64,000 nt of DNA from Cryobacterium flavum (lineage in GTDB: Bacteria; Actinomycetota; Actinomycetes; Actinomycetales; Microbacteriaceae). Shown here piece after piece: positions 47,265 to 56,800 of this stretch. Below the pieces are notes generated by a model. That model was not told the origin of the DNA. It saw only the letters and a program-made list of their open reading frames with translations, and searched no databases. Every line of letters starts with the position of its first letter. Within the stretch, counting starts at the first letter, position 1. The stretch covers positions 324,987 through 388,986 of the forward strand of contig NZ_FNIB01000003.1 in the NCBI RefSeq assembly GCF_900103805.1, written 5' to 3'. The translations under genes and the position numbers were made by a program.

Positions 47265-48610
47265 TGCTCCACGTGTGGTTTATTTATGCGGCGGTCATCC
47301 TGGTGGTGTTCGCCGGGCTCATGGCCGCCGTTGATGCCGCGATCACGACCCAGTCCCGGGCCGACATCGCGAGCCTGGTGGCGAATCATCGCGCCAAACG
47401 GTCGCTCCAGGCCATCGCCGACGACACCGGCGCGCACCTGAACGCGATCAACTTCATTCGGATCACCGCCGAGACCACCGCGGCCGTGCTGGTGACGCTG
47501 GTCTTTGCAACCACGATCGATGCCCTCTGGCTGGCACTTCTGCTGTCCGCGCTCATCATGACCTCGGTTTCGTTCGTGTTGGTCGGGGCGAGCCCGCGCA
47601 GCGTGGGCCGCGCGCATCCGGTTAATTTGCTGACCGCGACCGCACTGCTCGTGCACGTCGCCCGCGTGCTGCTCGGACCCGTAGCCAATGCCCTTGTCGC
47701 CCTCGGCAACCGGGTCACACCTGGGCGTACCAAACTGGCCACCTTCACCTCCGAAGACCAGCTGCTCAGCATGGTCGACGAGGCTACCGAGTTGGACGTG
47801 ATCGAGGAAGATGACCGCGAGCTCATCCACTCCATCTTCGAATTCAGCGAGACGGTCGTGCGTGAGGTGATGATTCCGCGTACCGACATGATCACCATCG
47901 ACGCCGACGCCACCATCGACGCGGCCATGGGCCTATTCCTGAGCAGCGGCACTTCGCGGGTGCCCGTGCTGGACGGCGAGGTCGACGACGTTGCCGGCAT
48001 CCTGTACCTGCGTGACGTGGCACGGCTGGTGTTCGAGCGGCCGATCAACGCGCTGCAGCTCACCGTGGCCGACCTGGCCAGGCCGGCCGTGTTCGTGCCC
48101 GAGTCGAAGAAGGCCGACGACATGCTGCGACAGATGCAGCTGGAGTCCAACCACCTGGCCATGGTCGTCGACGAGTACGGCGGAATCGCCGGCCTGGTCA
48201 CCCTCGAAGACCTGATCGAGGAGCTCGTCGGCGATATCTCCGACGAGTACGACCGTGACGTGGTCGAGGTCGAAGACCTCGGCGACGGCCATTTTCGGGT
48301 GAGCGCCCGACTGCCGGTCGACGAACTGGGTGAGCTGTTCGACCTGGAACTCGACGACGACGACGTCGACTCGGTGGGCGGCCTGCTGGCCAAAGCCCTC
48401 GGGCGATTGCCCGTGGCCGGCTCGGTCGCGTCGGTCAGTGGACTCAATCTCACCGCTGAACGCACCGAAGGCCGGCGCAGACGCATCAGCACCGTGCTGG
48501 TGGAACGCGATGAAGCTTTGATTGATGCGCAGACCGCATTCCTCACGGTACCGACTGCTAACACCAGCAGCACAAGCACAGCGTCTGATGATGAAGGAGA
48601 AAGGTCATGA
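47264..48610 (+). CDS. CorC/HlyC-type hemolysin-family protein (CNNM, DUF21 and CBS domains)
   Basis: Membrane protein of the CNNM/CorB-CorC type, associated with magnesium or cobalt transport, 448 aa from the ATG at 47264. Three to four hydrophobic helices (about residues 3-150, DUF21) are followed by two CBS domains: VREVMIPRTDMITIDADATID and LEDLIEELVGDISDEYDRD. A CorC_HlyC domain is at the C-terminus (about 345-425). A longer frame starting within ybeY is rejected. It overlaps the ybeY stop and the era start. Confidence 0.92.
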   Translation: MLHVWFIYAAVILVVFAGLMAAVDAAITTQSRADIASLVANHRAKRSLQAIADDTGAHLNAINFIRITAETTAAVLVTLVFATTIDALWLALLLSALIMTSVSFVLVGASPRSVGRAHPVNLLTATALLVHVARVLLGPVANALVALGNRVTPGRTKLATFTSEDQLLSMVDEATELDVIEEDDRELIHSIFEFSETVVREVMIPRTDMITIDADATIDAAMGLFLSSGTSRVPVLDGEVDDVAGILYLRDVARLVFERPINALQLTVADLARPAVFVPESKKADDMLRQMQLESNHLAMVVDEYGGIAGLVTLEDLIEELVGDISDEYDRDVVEVEDLGDGHFRVSARLPVDELGELFDLELDDDDVDSVGGLLAKALGRLPVAGSVASVSGLNLTAERTEGRRRRISTVLVERDEALIDAQTAFLTVPTANTSSTSTASDDEGERS

Positions 48611-49524
48611 CCGAAGCTACACCGGCACACCCTGCCGATTACCGAGCGGGATTCGTCTCGTTTGTGGGACGCCCCAACGTGGGTAAGTCCACCCTGACGA
48701 ACGCGCTGGTGGGGGAGAAGGTCGCGATCACGTCGTCGAAGCCGCAGACCACCCGCCGGGCCATCCGCGGCATCGTGCACCAGAAGAACGGCCAGCTTAT
48801 TCTGGTGGATACCCCCGGCATCCACCGCCCGCGCACCCTGCTCGGTGAGCGCCTCAACAGCCTCGTCACCGCCACCCTGGCCGGCGTCGACGTGATCGGC
48901 CTGTGCATCCCGGCCAACGAGCCGATCGGCCCGGGCGATAAGTTCATCAATGAACAACTGGATGCCTTCCCGCGGGCCAAAAAGGTCGCCATCGTCACAA
49001 AGATTGATGCGTCCTCCAAGACCAACGTCGCCAATCAGCTGCTCGCTGTTTCACAGTTGCGGGACTGGGAGGCGATCGTGCCGATCTCCTCGACCAGCCG
49101 GATCCAGCTGGATACCCTCGCCACCGAGCTGCTGCGTCTGCTGCCACACGCGGATGCCCCCCTCTACCCGGCCGACACTGTCACCGACGAGACCCTCGAG
49201 TCCCGCATCTCTGAATTCATCCGCGAGGCCGCCCTCGAGGGCGTCACCGACGAGCTGCCGCACTCTATCGCCGTCACCATCGATGACATCATCGAGCGCG
49301 ACGACCAGGAACTGGTCGAGATCTACGCCAACCTGTTCGTCGAGCGCGACAGCCAGAAGGGCATCATCATTGGCAAGTCGGGCAGCCGGCTCAAGGATGT
49401 CGGTACCCGCGCCCGCAAGCAGATCGAACCGCTCGTCGGCAAGCGTGTGTTTCTCTCGTTGCGGGTGAAGATCGCCAAGGAATGGCAGCGCGACCCGAAG
49501 CAGCTCGGCCGCCTCGGCTTCTAA
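48607..49524 (+). CDS. era: GTPase Era
   Basis: Ras-like GTPase that binds the 3' end of 16S rRNA and couples 30S assembly to growth. The 305-aa protein has G1 GRPNVGKST, G3 DTPGIHRP and G4 VTKIDAS. The C-terminal KH domain contains KGIIIGKSGSRLKDVGTRARKQIE and ends KEWQRDPKQLGRLGF. The ATG overlaps the end of the CorC-type gene. This is the last gene of the hrcA operon; a hairpin at 49602-49643 separates it from the convergent DUF222 gene. Confidence 0.97.
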   Translation: MTEATPAHPADYRAGFVSFVGRPNVGKSTLTNALVGEKVAITSSKPQTTRRAIRGIVHQKNGQLILVDTPGIHRPRTLLGERLNSLVTATLAGVDVIGLCIPANEPIGPGDKFINEQLDAFPRAKKVAIVTKIDASSKTNVANQLLAVSQLRDWEAIVPISSTSRIQLDTLATELLRLLPHADAPLYPADTVTDETLESRISEFIREAALEGVTDELPHSIAVTIDDIIERDDQELVEIYANLFVERDSQKGIIIGKSGSRLKDVGTRARKQIEPLVGKRVFLSLRVKIAKEWQRDPKQLGRLGF

Positions 49525-49554
49525 CAGCTCTTCGGTAGCCGTCAGTACCGCGCT

Positions 49555-49586
49555 GGTCGAGGCGCGAGGAACGAGTGATCGAGACC
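49555..49586. repeat. Dispersed-repeat-like sequence GGTCGAG...TCGAGACC
   Basis: A 32-bp imperfect inverted repeat opening GGTCGAGGCGCGAGGAACGA and closing GAGTGATCGAGACC. Sequences of this form are, to my recollection, scattered in many copies through Microbacteriaceae and related genomes. Only one copy was seen in this window, so repetition is not shown here. Confidence 0.4.
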
Positions 49587-49601
49587 GCACCCACCCGCGT
49601 C

Positions 49602-49643
49602 ATGCCCGGCTGGCAGCGGCACCAGTGGCAGGATGCCGGGCAT
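49602..49643. terminator. Hairpin between convergent era and DUF222 genes
   Basis: ATGCCCGGC (49602-49610) and GCCGGGCAT (49635-49643) are exact complements around a 24-nt loop. It lies between two convergent 3' ends and could end both transcripts. No T-run is present. Confidence 0.45.
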
Positions 49644-49659
49644 CGGACACCGTGAAAGT

Positions 49660-51546
49660 TCAGTTTCGGTCGTCGTCGTGCGGACGGCCGGGTGTCGGGT
49701 CGTCTCCGTTTCGTTGGGCGAGTTGGGCGAGACCGCCATCCCGTGACGGGTGGCTGTCTGCGGTGTCTGCCCCGGGGGGCGTCGGTAGAAGCTGGTCGAG
49801 CCGGAGGTGTTCGGCCATGAGTGGATTCTTGCTGGGTAGGGCGATCAGCGTTTGTTCGGGGTCGATTTCGATCGGGGGTTGTAGCCAGTACTGGTCGTTC
49901 TGGAGATGGATCGTCCAGTGTCGGTTGTGCAGCAGCATGTGATGGTGTGCACACAGTGAGATGGCGAAATTGATGTTGGAAGGTCCCTGATCAGACCACA
50001 TTTTTATATGGTGAGCTTCTGTCCACGATGGTGGTTGGTCGCAGCCGGGCCAGCGGCATCCGCCGTCGCGCGCGGCGAGGGCTCGGCGTTGTTCACGGTT
50101 GAAGAGACGTTCGTCTCGTCCGACGTTGAGGGGTTGCCCGGACTGACTGAACAGGATTCCGAGGTATCCGGTGTCGCAGAGGTGCCGGTCGATCGTCTCC
50201 GCGGACACCGGAGCGGGGTTGCCTTCGAGGTAGCCGAAGGCTGATGTGGCGCTTCGGCTCCCGGAAGTGCCGCTCTGCGTCGTGCCGCTTTTCGTGGTTT
50301 CAGCCGCGGGGGTCGGGCCAGCCGCAGGGGCCGGGGCAGTGCGGGCCGGGCCAGCTGTCGGGCCGGCTGCCGGGCCGGCTGTCGGTGCCGCCGTTGTGTC
50401 GGCTGCTGGGTCAGCAATGGTGGTGGGGCGGTCGGGTTCGGTGACGATGATCTGCACGACCGGGCGGCGTCCGCCAAACATGGTGTTCGGGTCGGCGTCG
50501 GCGCCGAGTTTGAGCAGTTGGGTGAAGGAATCCGCGGCGATTTGGTCGAGGGTGCGCGGGTCGTCCTTGACGCGCTGTGCCCAGGCGGCGCGTTCGGGGT
50601 CGACGAACCGCACGCCGCCGCGTCGCGGGCTGGTCAGGGCGTCGTAGGTTGCCATCCACATTTCGCCCTGCTCGGGTGCCAACAGGGCGTGCAGGGTCAC
50701 CATGCCGTCGGCTCGCCGCCACAACGACCAGGTCGTGTCGTCGCGGGCCTGCTTTTCCCTGGCCTGGATGCCTGCGGCGTCGAGGTCGTCGCGCATACGC
50801 CGCGCCCGCTTGTAGGCCTGCTCGGTGTGCATGCCTGGTACCTCGACCAGCAACACTCGGAGAGCGGCGGCGAGTTTCTCGGCTGTGATGGCCTGATCCA
50901 GTGTGCCCAGACCTCGCAGCAGGGCGTCGCCGACGCCGGGCGAGAATGTGCCGGCGGTGACAGCGTGCAGAATCGGTGCCTGCCACGGCACCACCACCGG
51001 CTCCACCGGATCCACGGTTGCCATGGGTAGTACCGGGCGGGGCGCGGCCACGGGCAGTGGCGGCAAGTCGGGGTGCAGCGTCGCCCACGCCGCCGCGCGC
51101 TCCGCCTCTCGAACGGCGTCCAGCTCGGCGGCGCGCTCGGCGTCCGCGAGGGCGTCGGCGGTCGCCTGCGCGACCCGCTCGACTTCCCGAGCGGCTTCTT
51201 CCGCCCGCCGTTCCGCGGTTTCGGTTTCGTTCATGAGGACGCCGACGGCCAGCAGTCGGCCGGCCTCCATACGGCTGAGTCCGGTGGCGTCTTGCACCAT
51301 CAGCGTCGGGGTGCTAAACCCGTGCCGAGCGGCCAGGCCCGACTGGCCCAACTCCGGGCGGGACCGGTGCGCGATCGTGCCGGCCAGAAGGGCCGCCGCC
51401 GTGTTGCTCAGTCGCAGGAGGTCGGCGATCGGACCGCGAGCGGCGAGTACCTGCGCATCTGTCAGGGTGCTGAACTGAGCGCTGGAACTACCGAGCGCGG
51501 CGACGGCCGCTGCTGCCCGGGCGAGCTCCATCGCCATGATGTTCAT
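49660..51546 (-). CDS. DUF222 and HNH endonuclease domain protein (13E12-repeat family)
   Basis: A 628-aa member of the 13E12 repeat family, often found in many copies in actinobacterial genomes. The N-terminal DUF222 domain (about residues 30-330) is Ala/Arg-rich with long helices. A Pro/Ala/Gly/Thr-rich linker of about 60 residues follows. The C-terminal HNH nuclease shows CRWPGC, then TEAHHIKMWSDQGPSNINFA and LCAHHHMLLHNR. Activity as a homing or mobile endonuclease is suspected but unproven. No inteins or terminal repeats frame it. The long antisense frames here are composition artefacts. Confidence 0.9.
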   Translation of the reverse strand: MNIMAMELARAAAAVAALGSSSAQFSTLTDAQVLAARGPIADLLRLSNTAAALLAGTIAHRSRPELGQSGLAARHGFSTPTLMVQDATGLSRMEAGRLLAVGVLMNETETAERRAEEAAREVERVAQATADALADAERAAELDAVREAERAAAWATLHPDLPPLPVAAPRPVLPMATVDPVEPVVVPWQAPILHAVTAGTFSPGVGDALLRGLGTLDQAITAEKLAAALRVLLVEVPGMHTEQAYKRARRMRDDLDAAGIQAREKQARDDTTWSLWRRADGMVTLHALLAPEQGEMWMATYDALTSPRRGGVRFVDPERAAWAQRVKDDPRTLDQIAADSFTQLLKLGADADPNTMFGGRRPVVQIIVTEPDRPTTIADPAADTTAAPTAGPAAGPTAGPARTAPAPAAGPTPAAETTKSGTTQSGTSGSRSATSAFGYLEGNPAPVSAETIDRHLCDTGYLGILFSQSGQPLNVGRDERLFNREQRRALAARDGGCRWPGCDQPPSWTEAHHIKMWSDQGPSNINFAISLCAHHHMLLHNRHWTIHLQNDQYWLQPPIEIDPEQTLIALPSKNPLMAEHLRLDQLLPTPPGADTADSHPSRDGGLAQLAQRNGDDPTPGRPHDDDRN

Positions 51547-51827
51547 GATTCAACTCAACACCCGACCACCGACATTCCCGAGGAAAAATCACGCCTATAT
51601 GCCCGAAATCGACCGAATCCGGCAAAGAATACCCAAAGAAATGTTTTGAGAGCCGGCACGTCCCCGGCGAGGGCCGTAATGGAAGCTCCCGCACCGGCCT
51701 GCTGCATGAAAGTAGGCACCCGAGATCGCTATTGCACGGTCGTCCGTGACACGTTGAGACGGCGGGCGACGTCCGGGTTGCAGTAGCCTGCGAGGGCGGG
51801 CACGATCGATCTGGGGGGATAAACGTG

Positions 51828-52121
51828 ATGGCACGGAAGCTTTTCGGCGATATGTCGCCCGTCACGTATCGAAGCCCATTGCGCAAGTTGCTCATGCTGC
51901 GTCAGCTGAGAAATCTGCTGCGCGCCGCCACGGCGATGATCCTGGTCGAGGCTATTGCAACAGCGGTGGCCGCCACGTTGGCGAGCGCTGTCGTCGGGCG
52001 AACCGTCGCGCAGAGCGGAGGCACGGACCCGGCCGTAGTCGTTTTGATGTTGACCGTCATGGGCGCGGCTTCGGTGGTCTGGCTTGCTCGCCGCGCTGTG
52101 GCGACCGACGCAGCACCCTGA
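51828..52121 (+). CDS. Small membrane protein, unknown
   Basis: A 97-aa frame with no recognised family. The basic N-terminus (YRSPLRKLLMLRQLRNLLR) precedes two hydrophobic segments, AATAMILVEAIATAVAATLASAVVG and AVVVLMLTVMGAASVVWLA, joined by a short polar loop. This predicts a two-helix inner-membrane protein. GGGGGG (51813-51818) lies upstream of overlapping GTG (51825) and ATG (51828) codons. TAGCCT (51784-51789) is a possible -10. The gap 51547-51783 holds only an HTH-like remnant on the other strand. It may be a real gene, but independent support is lacking. Confidence 0.55.
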   Translation: MARKLFGDMSPVTYRSPLRKLLMLRQLRNLLRAATAMILVEAIATAVAATLASAVVGRTVAQSGGTDPAVVVLMLTVMGAASVVWLARRAVATDAAP

Positions 52122-52190
52122 TCGCGACTTCGTCGCAGCCGCGATCCTATCCACGCGTTGCTGACGGCTCCGCCGGCGACCAGGAGCCTC

Positions 52191-52992
52191 TTAGTCGCTG
52201 GTCGTACTTTTCACGCGCCAGGCCGTGCGTTCGACGATGGTGAATCCCAATCTGGCCAGGTTTCGAACGCTCGGTGATCTGGGAGCCGCGGTGGCCGCAG
52301 CCAGCGGACAGCCGAGAGCTCTTGCGACGCGGATTCGGTGCCCGAGGAGGGCGCTTTGGGCTCCAGCGCCTCGTGCTGCAGGGAGTGTGGACGCCCCGCC
52401 GAGCACCGCGACGGCATTCTGCACGGACATGGCCGCAGCGGCGAGGGGCTCGCCGTTACGAAAAGCGATGAATGCTCGAACCATCGGAAGGGCGTGTTCC
52501 GTTCGGATCAGCGATCGCACGTTGTCCGTTGCCGCGTACCCAGCGTCGAGTAGGTCCGCGAAGAGTGCTGCATCCGGGGCGGAAGAGACTTCGCGTATCT
52601 GCCACTGGTTCCGGTCCGTGCCGTCCGGGCGGATTGCTCCCACACGCAGGACGGCAGTGGGACGCACGGGGGGCGAGCTCGTAACCCTGGTCGAGCATCC
52701 GGTCGTTGAGCGTCTGCGACGGCGACGTTGCGATAATGGTTATTTGGTGTCGGTTCGCGAATCGGGTCAGAACCTCAGGCAGGTGCTCGACGGAATGTTC
52801 GTTCAGGCCCTCGACAGTGTTGAGAAATCCGTATCGATTGGCCGTTGCGATGCTCGCCCGCAGGCCGCCCAGGCGGAATGATTGGAACGCGCCCGGTAAC
52901 CCTCCGGCCGCCGCCGCATCCAGGGCTAACGACTTACGCTCGAAAACAGCCAGCTCAGCGTCGTGAACAGGGTCCTCGACGGTATCCGGCAT
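52191..52992 (-). pseudogene. GNAT-family N-acetyltransferase interrupted by a frameshift
   Basis: Two overlapping frames together encode one acetyltransferase of about 265 aa. The first frame (from 52992) gives MPDTVEDPVHDAELAVFER... to RMLDQGYELAP. After a run of six C (complement of 52668-52673) the sense continues in another frame as VRPTAVLRVGAI, and runs to the stop at 52191. That part includes the GNAT-like STLPAARGAGAQSALLGHRI (acetyl-CoA loop). Removing one C restores the frame exactly. TAGGCT 6 nt before the ATG shows an intact promoter. A sequencing error, a recent mutation or phase variation at the C tract are all possible. Confidence 0.75.
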
Positions 52993-53004
52993 CTCTGAAG
53001 CCTA
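52993..53004 (-). promoter_or_regulatory. -10 box of the GNAT gene (leaderless start)
   Basis: TAGGCT on the minus strand (complement of 52999-53004) ends 6 nt before the ATG at 52992. Confidence 0.5.
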
Positions 53005-53094
53005 GGGGCTGTGCATGCGCACGCTGTCCCGGCGGTGAATTTCGGTCGCGGAGTATGCCCGTGCTCGTGTCGCTCGCAAGAATGTGTGTATATT

Positions 53095-53122
53095 GTTTAT
53101 CGATAGATTCACACCGATAAAC
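53095..53122. promoter_or_regulatory. Inverted repeat upstream of the DUF2975-XRE operon
   Basis: GTTTATCG (53095-53102) and CGATAAAC (53115-53122) are exact complements 12 nt apart. The same region also holds a direct repeat, CGATAGATTCACA and CGATAGGATTCACA, just before the ATG at 53135. This AT-rich site in a GC-rich genome is a good candidate operator for the XRE regulator encoded second in the operon. Confidence 0.55.
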
Positions 53123-53134
53123 GATAGGATTCAC

Positions 53135-53611
53135 ATGCATCGCTCGGCGATCGTCACCCTGAAAACACTCATCTTCGTGCTGATCACACTGCTTCTGGCG
53201 TGCCAGGTCTTTGTGATCCCAGCGGTCGCGCAGCAGATGGTCGAAAAATCTCCCCCACTCGACTATCTCCAGGTGCCCGGGATCATGGTCACGGTGGGGT
53301 TCGTGCTCTGCGTGCAGGTCGCGCTCGTCTGCGTGTGGCGGCTGCTATCGCTGGTGCGGGCATCCATCATTTTCAGGGAAAACGCGTTCAGGTATGTCAA
53401 TATCATCCTCGGCCTGGTCGCGCTGGCGACCCTCCTCATCCTCGGGTCTTTCATCACCCTGGCGGTCGCCGGTGTTGCCTCGCCCTCGGTCATCATGCTG
53501 TGCTCGCTCGGAATCGTCGTCGGCTCGGGACTGGCCTTGATGATCGTGGTCATGCGCGGGCTCCTCCATCAGGCTTCCCAACTCGAACGCGACCTGGCGG
53601 AAGTGGTCTGA
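53135..53611 (+). CDS. DUF2975 domain-containing membrane protein
   Basis: Four-helix membrane protein of the DUF2975 family, 158 aa from the ATG at 53135. Hydrophobic segments lie near residues 7-30, 48-72, 90-112 and 118-142. The segment RLLSLVRASIIFRENAFRYVNIILGL matches the family core. DUF2975 genes are typically coupled to a small Cro/C1-type regulator, as here, where the stop codon shares a base with the next ATG. Function is not known; a membrane-tethered modulation of the regulator is a reasonable guess. Confidence 0.88.
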   Translation: MHRSAIVTLKTLIFVLITLLLACQVFVIPAVAQQMVEKSPPLDYLQVPGIMVTVGFVLCVQVALVCVWRLLSLVRASIIFRENAFRYVNIILGLVALATLLILGSFITLAVAGVASPSVIMLCSLGIVVGSGLALMIVVMRGLLHQASQLERDLAEVV

Positions 53612-53859
53612 TGCCCATCGTGATCAACCTCGACGTCGAACTGGCTAAGAAGAAGATATCGGTCGCCGACTTCGCCGCAGCGATCGACATCACACCGGCG
53701 AATGTTTCCGTGCTCAAGAACGGCCGGGCGAAGGCCGTGCGCTTCTCCACCCTCGACGCCATTTGCCGTGTGCTCGACTGCCAACCTGGCGACATCTTCA
53801 TGTGGGTGCCTGAAGATGACGGCGCCGCAGAAGCAAATTCAGCGGTGGCGGGGTCATGA
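53611..53859 (+). CDS. XRE-family (Cro/C1, YozG-like) transcriptional regulator
   Basis: Small DNA-binding protein, 82 aa. The helix-turn-helix spans about residues 12-62: LAKKKISVADFAAAIDITPANVSVLKNGRAKAVRFSTLDAICRVLDCQPGDIF. The LDCQPGDIF end is characteristic of YozG-like regulators paired with DUF2975. The ATG at 53611 overlaps the previous stop. The stop in turn overlaps the ATG of the giant membrane gene, so three genes are translationally coupled. It probably binds the repeats at 53095-53130. Confidence 0.9.
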   Translation: MPIVINLDVELAKKKISVADFAAAIDITPANVSVLKNGRAKAVRFSTLDAICRVLDCQPGDIFMWVPEDDGAAEANSAVAGS

Positions 53860-56800
53860 GCATACCGCGAGCTGTTCAGCCTTGGAACGACGTCGCGATT
53901 CGCCATCTGCTCGACCGCACGTCGTGCCCCGTCTGCGCGGTCGCGCTGCCCGACAACCCCTGTCGCAATTGCGGTGCCGAACTCGTCGGTGTTCTGGCGG
54001 CAGAACTCTGGTCAGCTTCGGAGGCGGCCGCCGCGGCGCTCGTGGCACGACAAGAGGCACTTGTCCTCGTGTCGCATCCGCCCCGTGCGATCGACGCCGA
54101 AGACAGCGCCGTGCCGACGCCGGCACCGATTCCACAACGGATTCCCGCGCAACCTGGCGCGGGCGCTTCGGCCACTGCGGGCCGTCGGTCGAGCGCGACG
54201 GTGCAGTCCGTGCTGGCCATCGCGGGCGCTGGACTGTTCGCCGTCTCCGCGGTCGTCTTCACCTTCTTCAACCCCGACCTCAAAGATCACGCCCTGCGCA
54301 GCGTGATCGTCGGGCTGATCACCGTCCTCTTCCTCGGCGGCGCGTGGCTGCTGGCCCGCCGCAAGCTGCAATTCTCGGCCGAAGCCGTCGGCGGCCTCGG
54401 GATGGTCTTCGTGGCCCTCGACGTCTACGCGTTCTCGGAACTGGCGCCCAGCGGGGTTAGCCCGTGGGTGCTCGCCGCCGCCGGAACACTCTTCAGTGGC
54501 GGTGTCATGGTCATGGTGTCGACGCTCGCGCGCATTCGCGGCTGGCTCTGGATCTCGCTCGCCGGACTCACTCTCGCTCCAGCGATGCTGGGCTACGCGG
54601 GCGAATCGACACTGGCGGCGACCCTGGGACACCTCGGAGTGGCCTTCGTCGCGCTCGCCCTGTTCAGGACGACACCGATGCTGGCGCAGCGATTTGATGG
54701 GCTCCTCCGGTTTGAGCGGATGACGCTTGCGACGATCCAAATCGTCGCGACCGGCATCCTGCTGGCCCAGATCGGGTTCATTGAGTTCACCACCACAACC
54801 GAATACTGGCTGACGATTACCGCAGTGCTGACCGGTGTCGCCCTGCTCGCCCTGCTCACGATTCGGCAGGTGGCCAAGTTGTTCTGGAGCGCCGTCACGG
54901 GCGTTGCCGCGATGGCCGCCGCTGTCAGCCTTCCCTTCGCCCTCGACCTCGGCGCGCACGGCGCGGGCGAGTGGTACCAGGCCGTCGCTCCCGCAGCGGG
55001 TGCCGCCGCACTGCTCGTGCTCCAGGGGTGTGCTCCGAGAGCCCGCGCCCTCGACCGCCGAGCATTCCTGGGTGGTGCATTCGCCATTGCGGGGGTGAGC
55101 GTGCTCGTGCCCGTTCTCTCCGCCGTGCTGATCGGGGCCGCAACGGTACTCGGCTCACTGAGCGGCTCGGACCTCGGTGCGATCGGCCTCTTGCCCGCGC
55201 ACGGCTTTCTCGCCGTTGTGCTCGGACTGGGTGCTATGTCGGCCGGACTCGGAGCGTTCTCGGTGCTAACCAGTCGCGGTGATACCGCGAAAACGGATGC
55301 TACCCCGAAGCTGGCAGCGTGGACCGGATCACTAGCGATCGGGCTCGCCGCCCTCGCCGGGCTGGTCTTTGCCTGTCAGCCCATCTTGCCGCTCTGGTCG
55401 CGCATCACGATCGCCCTGTGCCTGGCCGTGGCAACGAGCAGTGCGCTCGTCGCCGTTCCGCGCCTGCGCAGTGCCGCCCTGAGAATGCGGCTGCCACTCG
55501 TGCTGGGCACCCATTTCGCGGTGCTGCTGGCCGTTATATTCTCCTCGGCCGATGATGGTGCCACCGTCTGGGCTGGCATCGCTATCGTCGCGACCATCGC
55601 CGTCATTGCGCAGACCGTGCCGCCCGGGATACGGTTTCTGCACGTCGGCGCGGGTTATGCCTACGCGCTCGTCATCGTCGCGATTGCACTCGACCAACTG
55701 GGCCTCGGCACCATCGCCGTGCTCTGCCTGACCACATCGCTCGGCTCGCTCGGCGCGATTGCCGCAACCTTCCTGCGACGGGTCGGGCCTCCGGCCTGGT
55801 ACGCGATTCTGGTCGTGACGATCGTGCCGTTCATGATCGGCGTTGCGCAGGTGCTCTTTGAGCGCAGCGGCTGGACAGCCCTCTCCACCGCCCTCATCTT
55901 CCTACTGGCACTCACCCTCCTCAATACTCGACGCGCGGGCCTCGGAATCGTGCTCCGCACGATCGCCGCCGGCCTCCTCGTTCCTGCTCTTGCCGTCGTG
56001 GTGATCTGCCTCGGCGCGCAGGTGCTCCTTGGCAGCGCGTCTCCGGTGACGCTGCCGGTGATCGCGGCCATTGTCGCTATCGTGCTCCCGAGCACCGGCC
56101 TGATTGAGTCGATGCTGGGCCTGCGGGGGATTGGGTCGAGGGATACCGCGGCGGCCCGGATCGCGATTGAATCGTCGACCCTGCTGACCGCGGTGATCGC
56201 GGTCCAGCTGGCGCTCGTACGCGTCGCTGCCGGGCTGCCGACGACCTTCATCGTGCTGGTCATCCTCGGGCTCGGCACGGCAGCCACAGCTTTCTGGGCG
56301 AAACGCCGCTACGGGTGGTGGGTCGCCGCCGCCTCATTCACCGGCGCACTCTGGTGCCTGTGGGCCCTCGCCGAAATCAGCGCGCTCGAACCATACCTGC
56401 TCCCGCCGGCCCTGGCCGCCGCAATTGTCGGCCTGATCCTTACCGCACGAGGTTCCCGCGCCGTGCCGCTCTACGCGTTGGGCCTCGTCGTGGCCCTCGC
56501 ACCGATCCTGGTGATGCTGGCGGTATCCGGCACCGGGGCTGCCGCCCTGGCTCCGTGGCGTGGCTATGGGCTCGTCGTCGCATCGTGGCTCCTGCTTGGC
56601 GTCGGCCGTGTGCTCGGCCGAGGCTCTTCGGTGCGTGCCGAACTGCTCCGAGCGCTGCAGATTCCAACCCTGGGCGTAGCGATTGCCGCCGGGGCGGCCG
56701 GCGCGATTCAGGGGGTCAGATTTGGTTTCGGTGCCGACCCGATCCTGACCGGAGGTGTGCCGCTCGTTCTGCTCTGCTTCGGAATCGGCCTGGCTGGAGC

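Noticed and set aside
51729..52154. 141-codon minus-strand ORF as a gene
   Set aside because: Only its last 22 residues resemble an HTH; the remainder looks like a shadow of the small plus-strand ORF.
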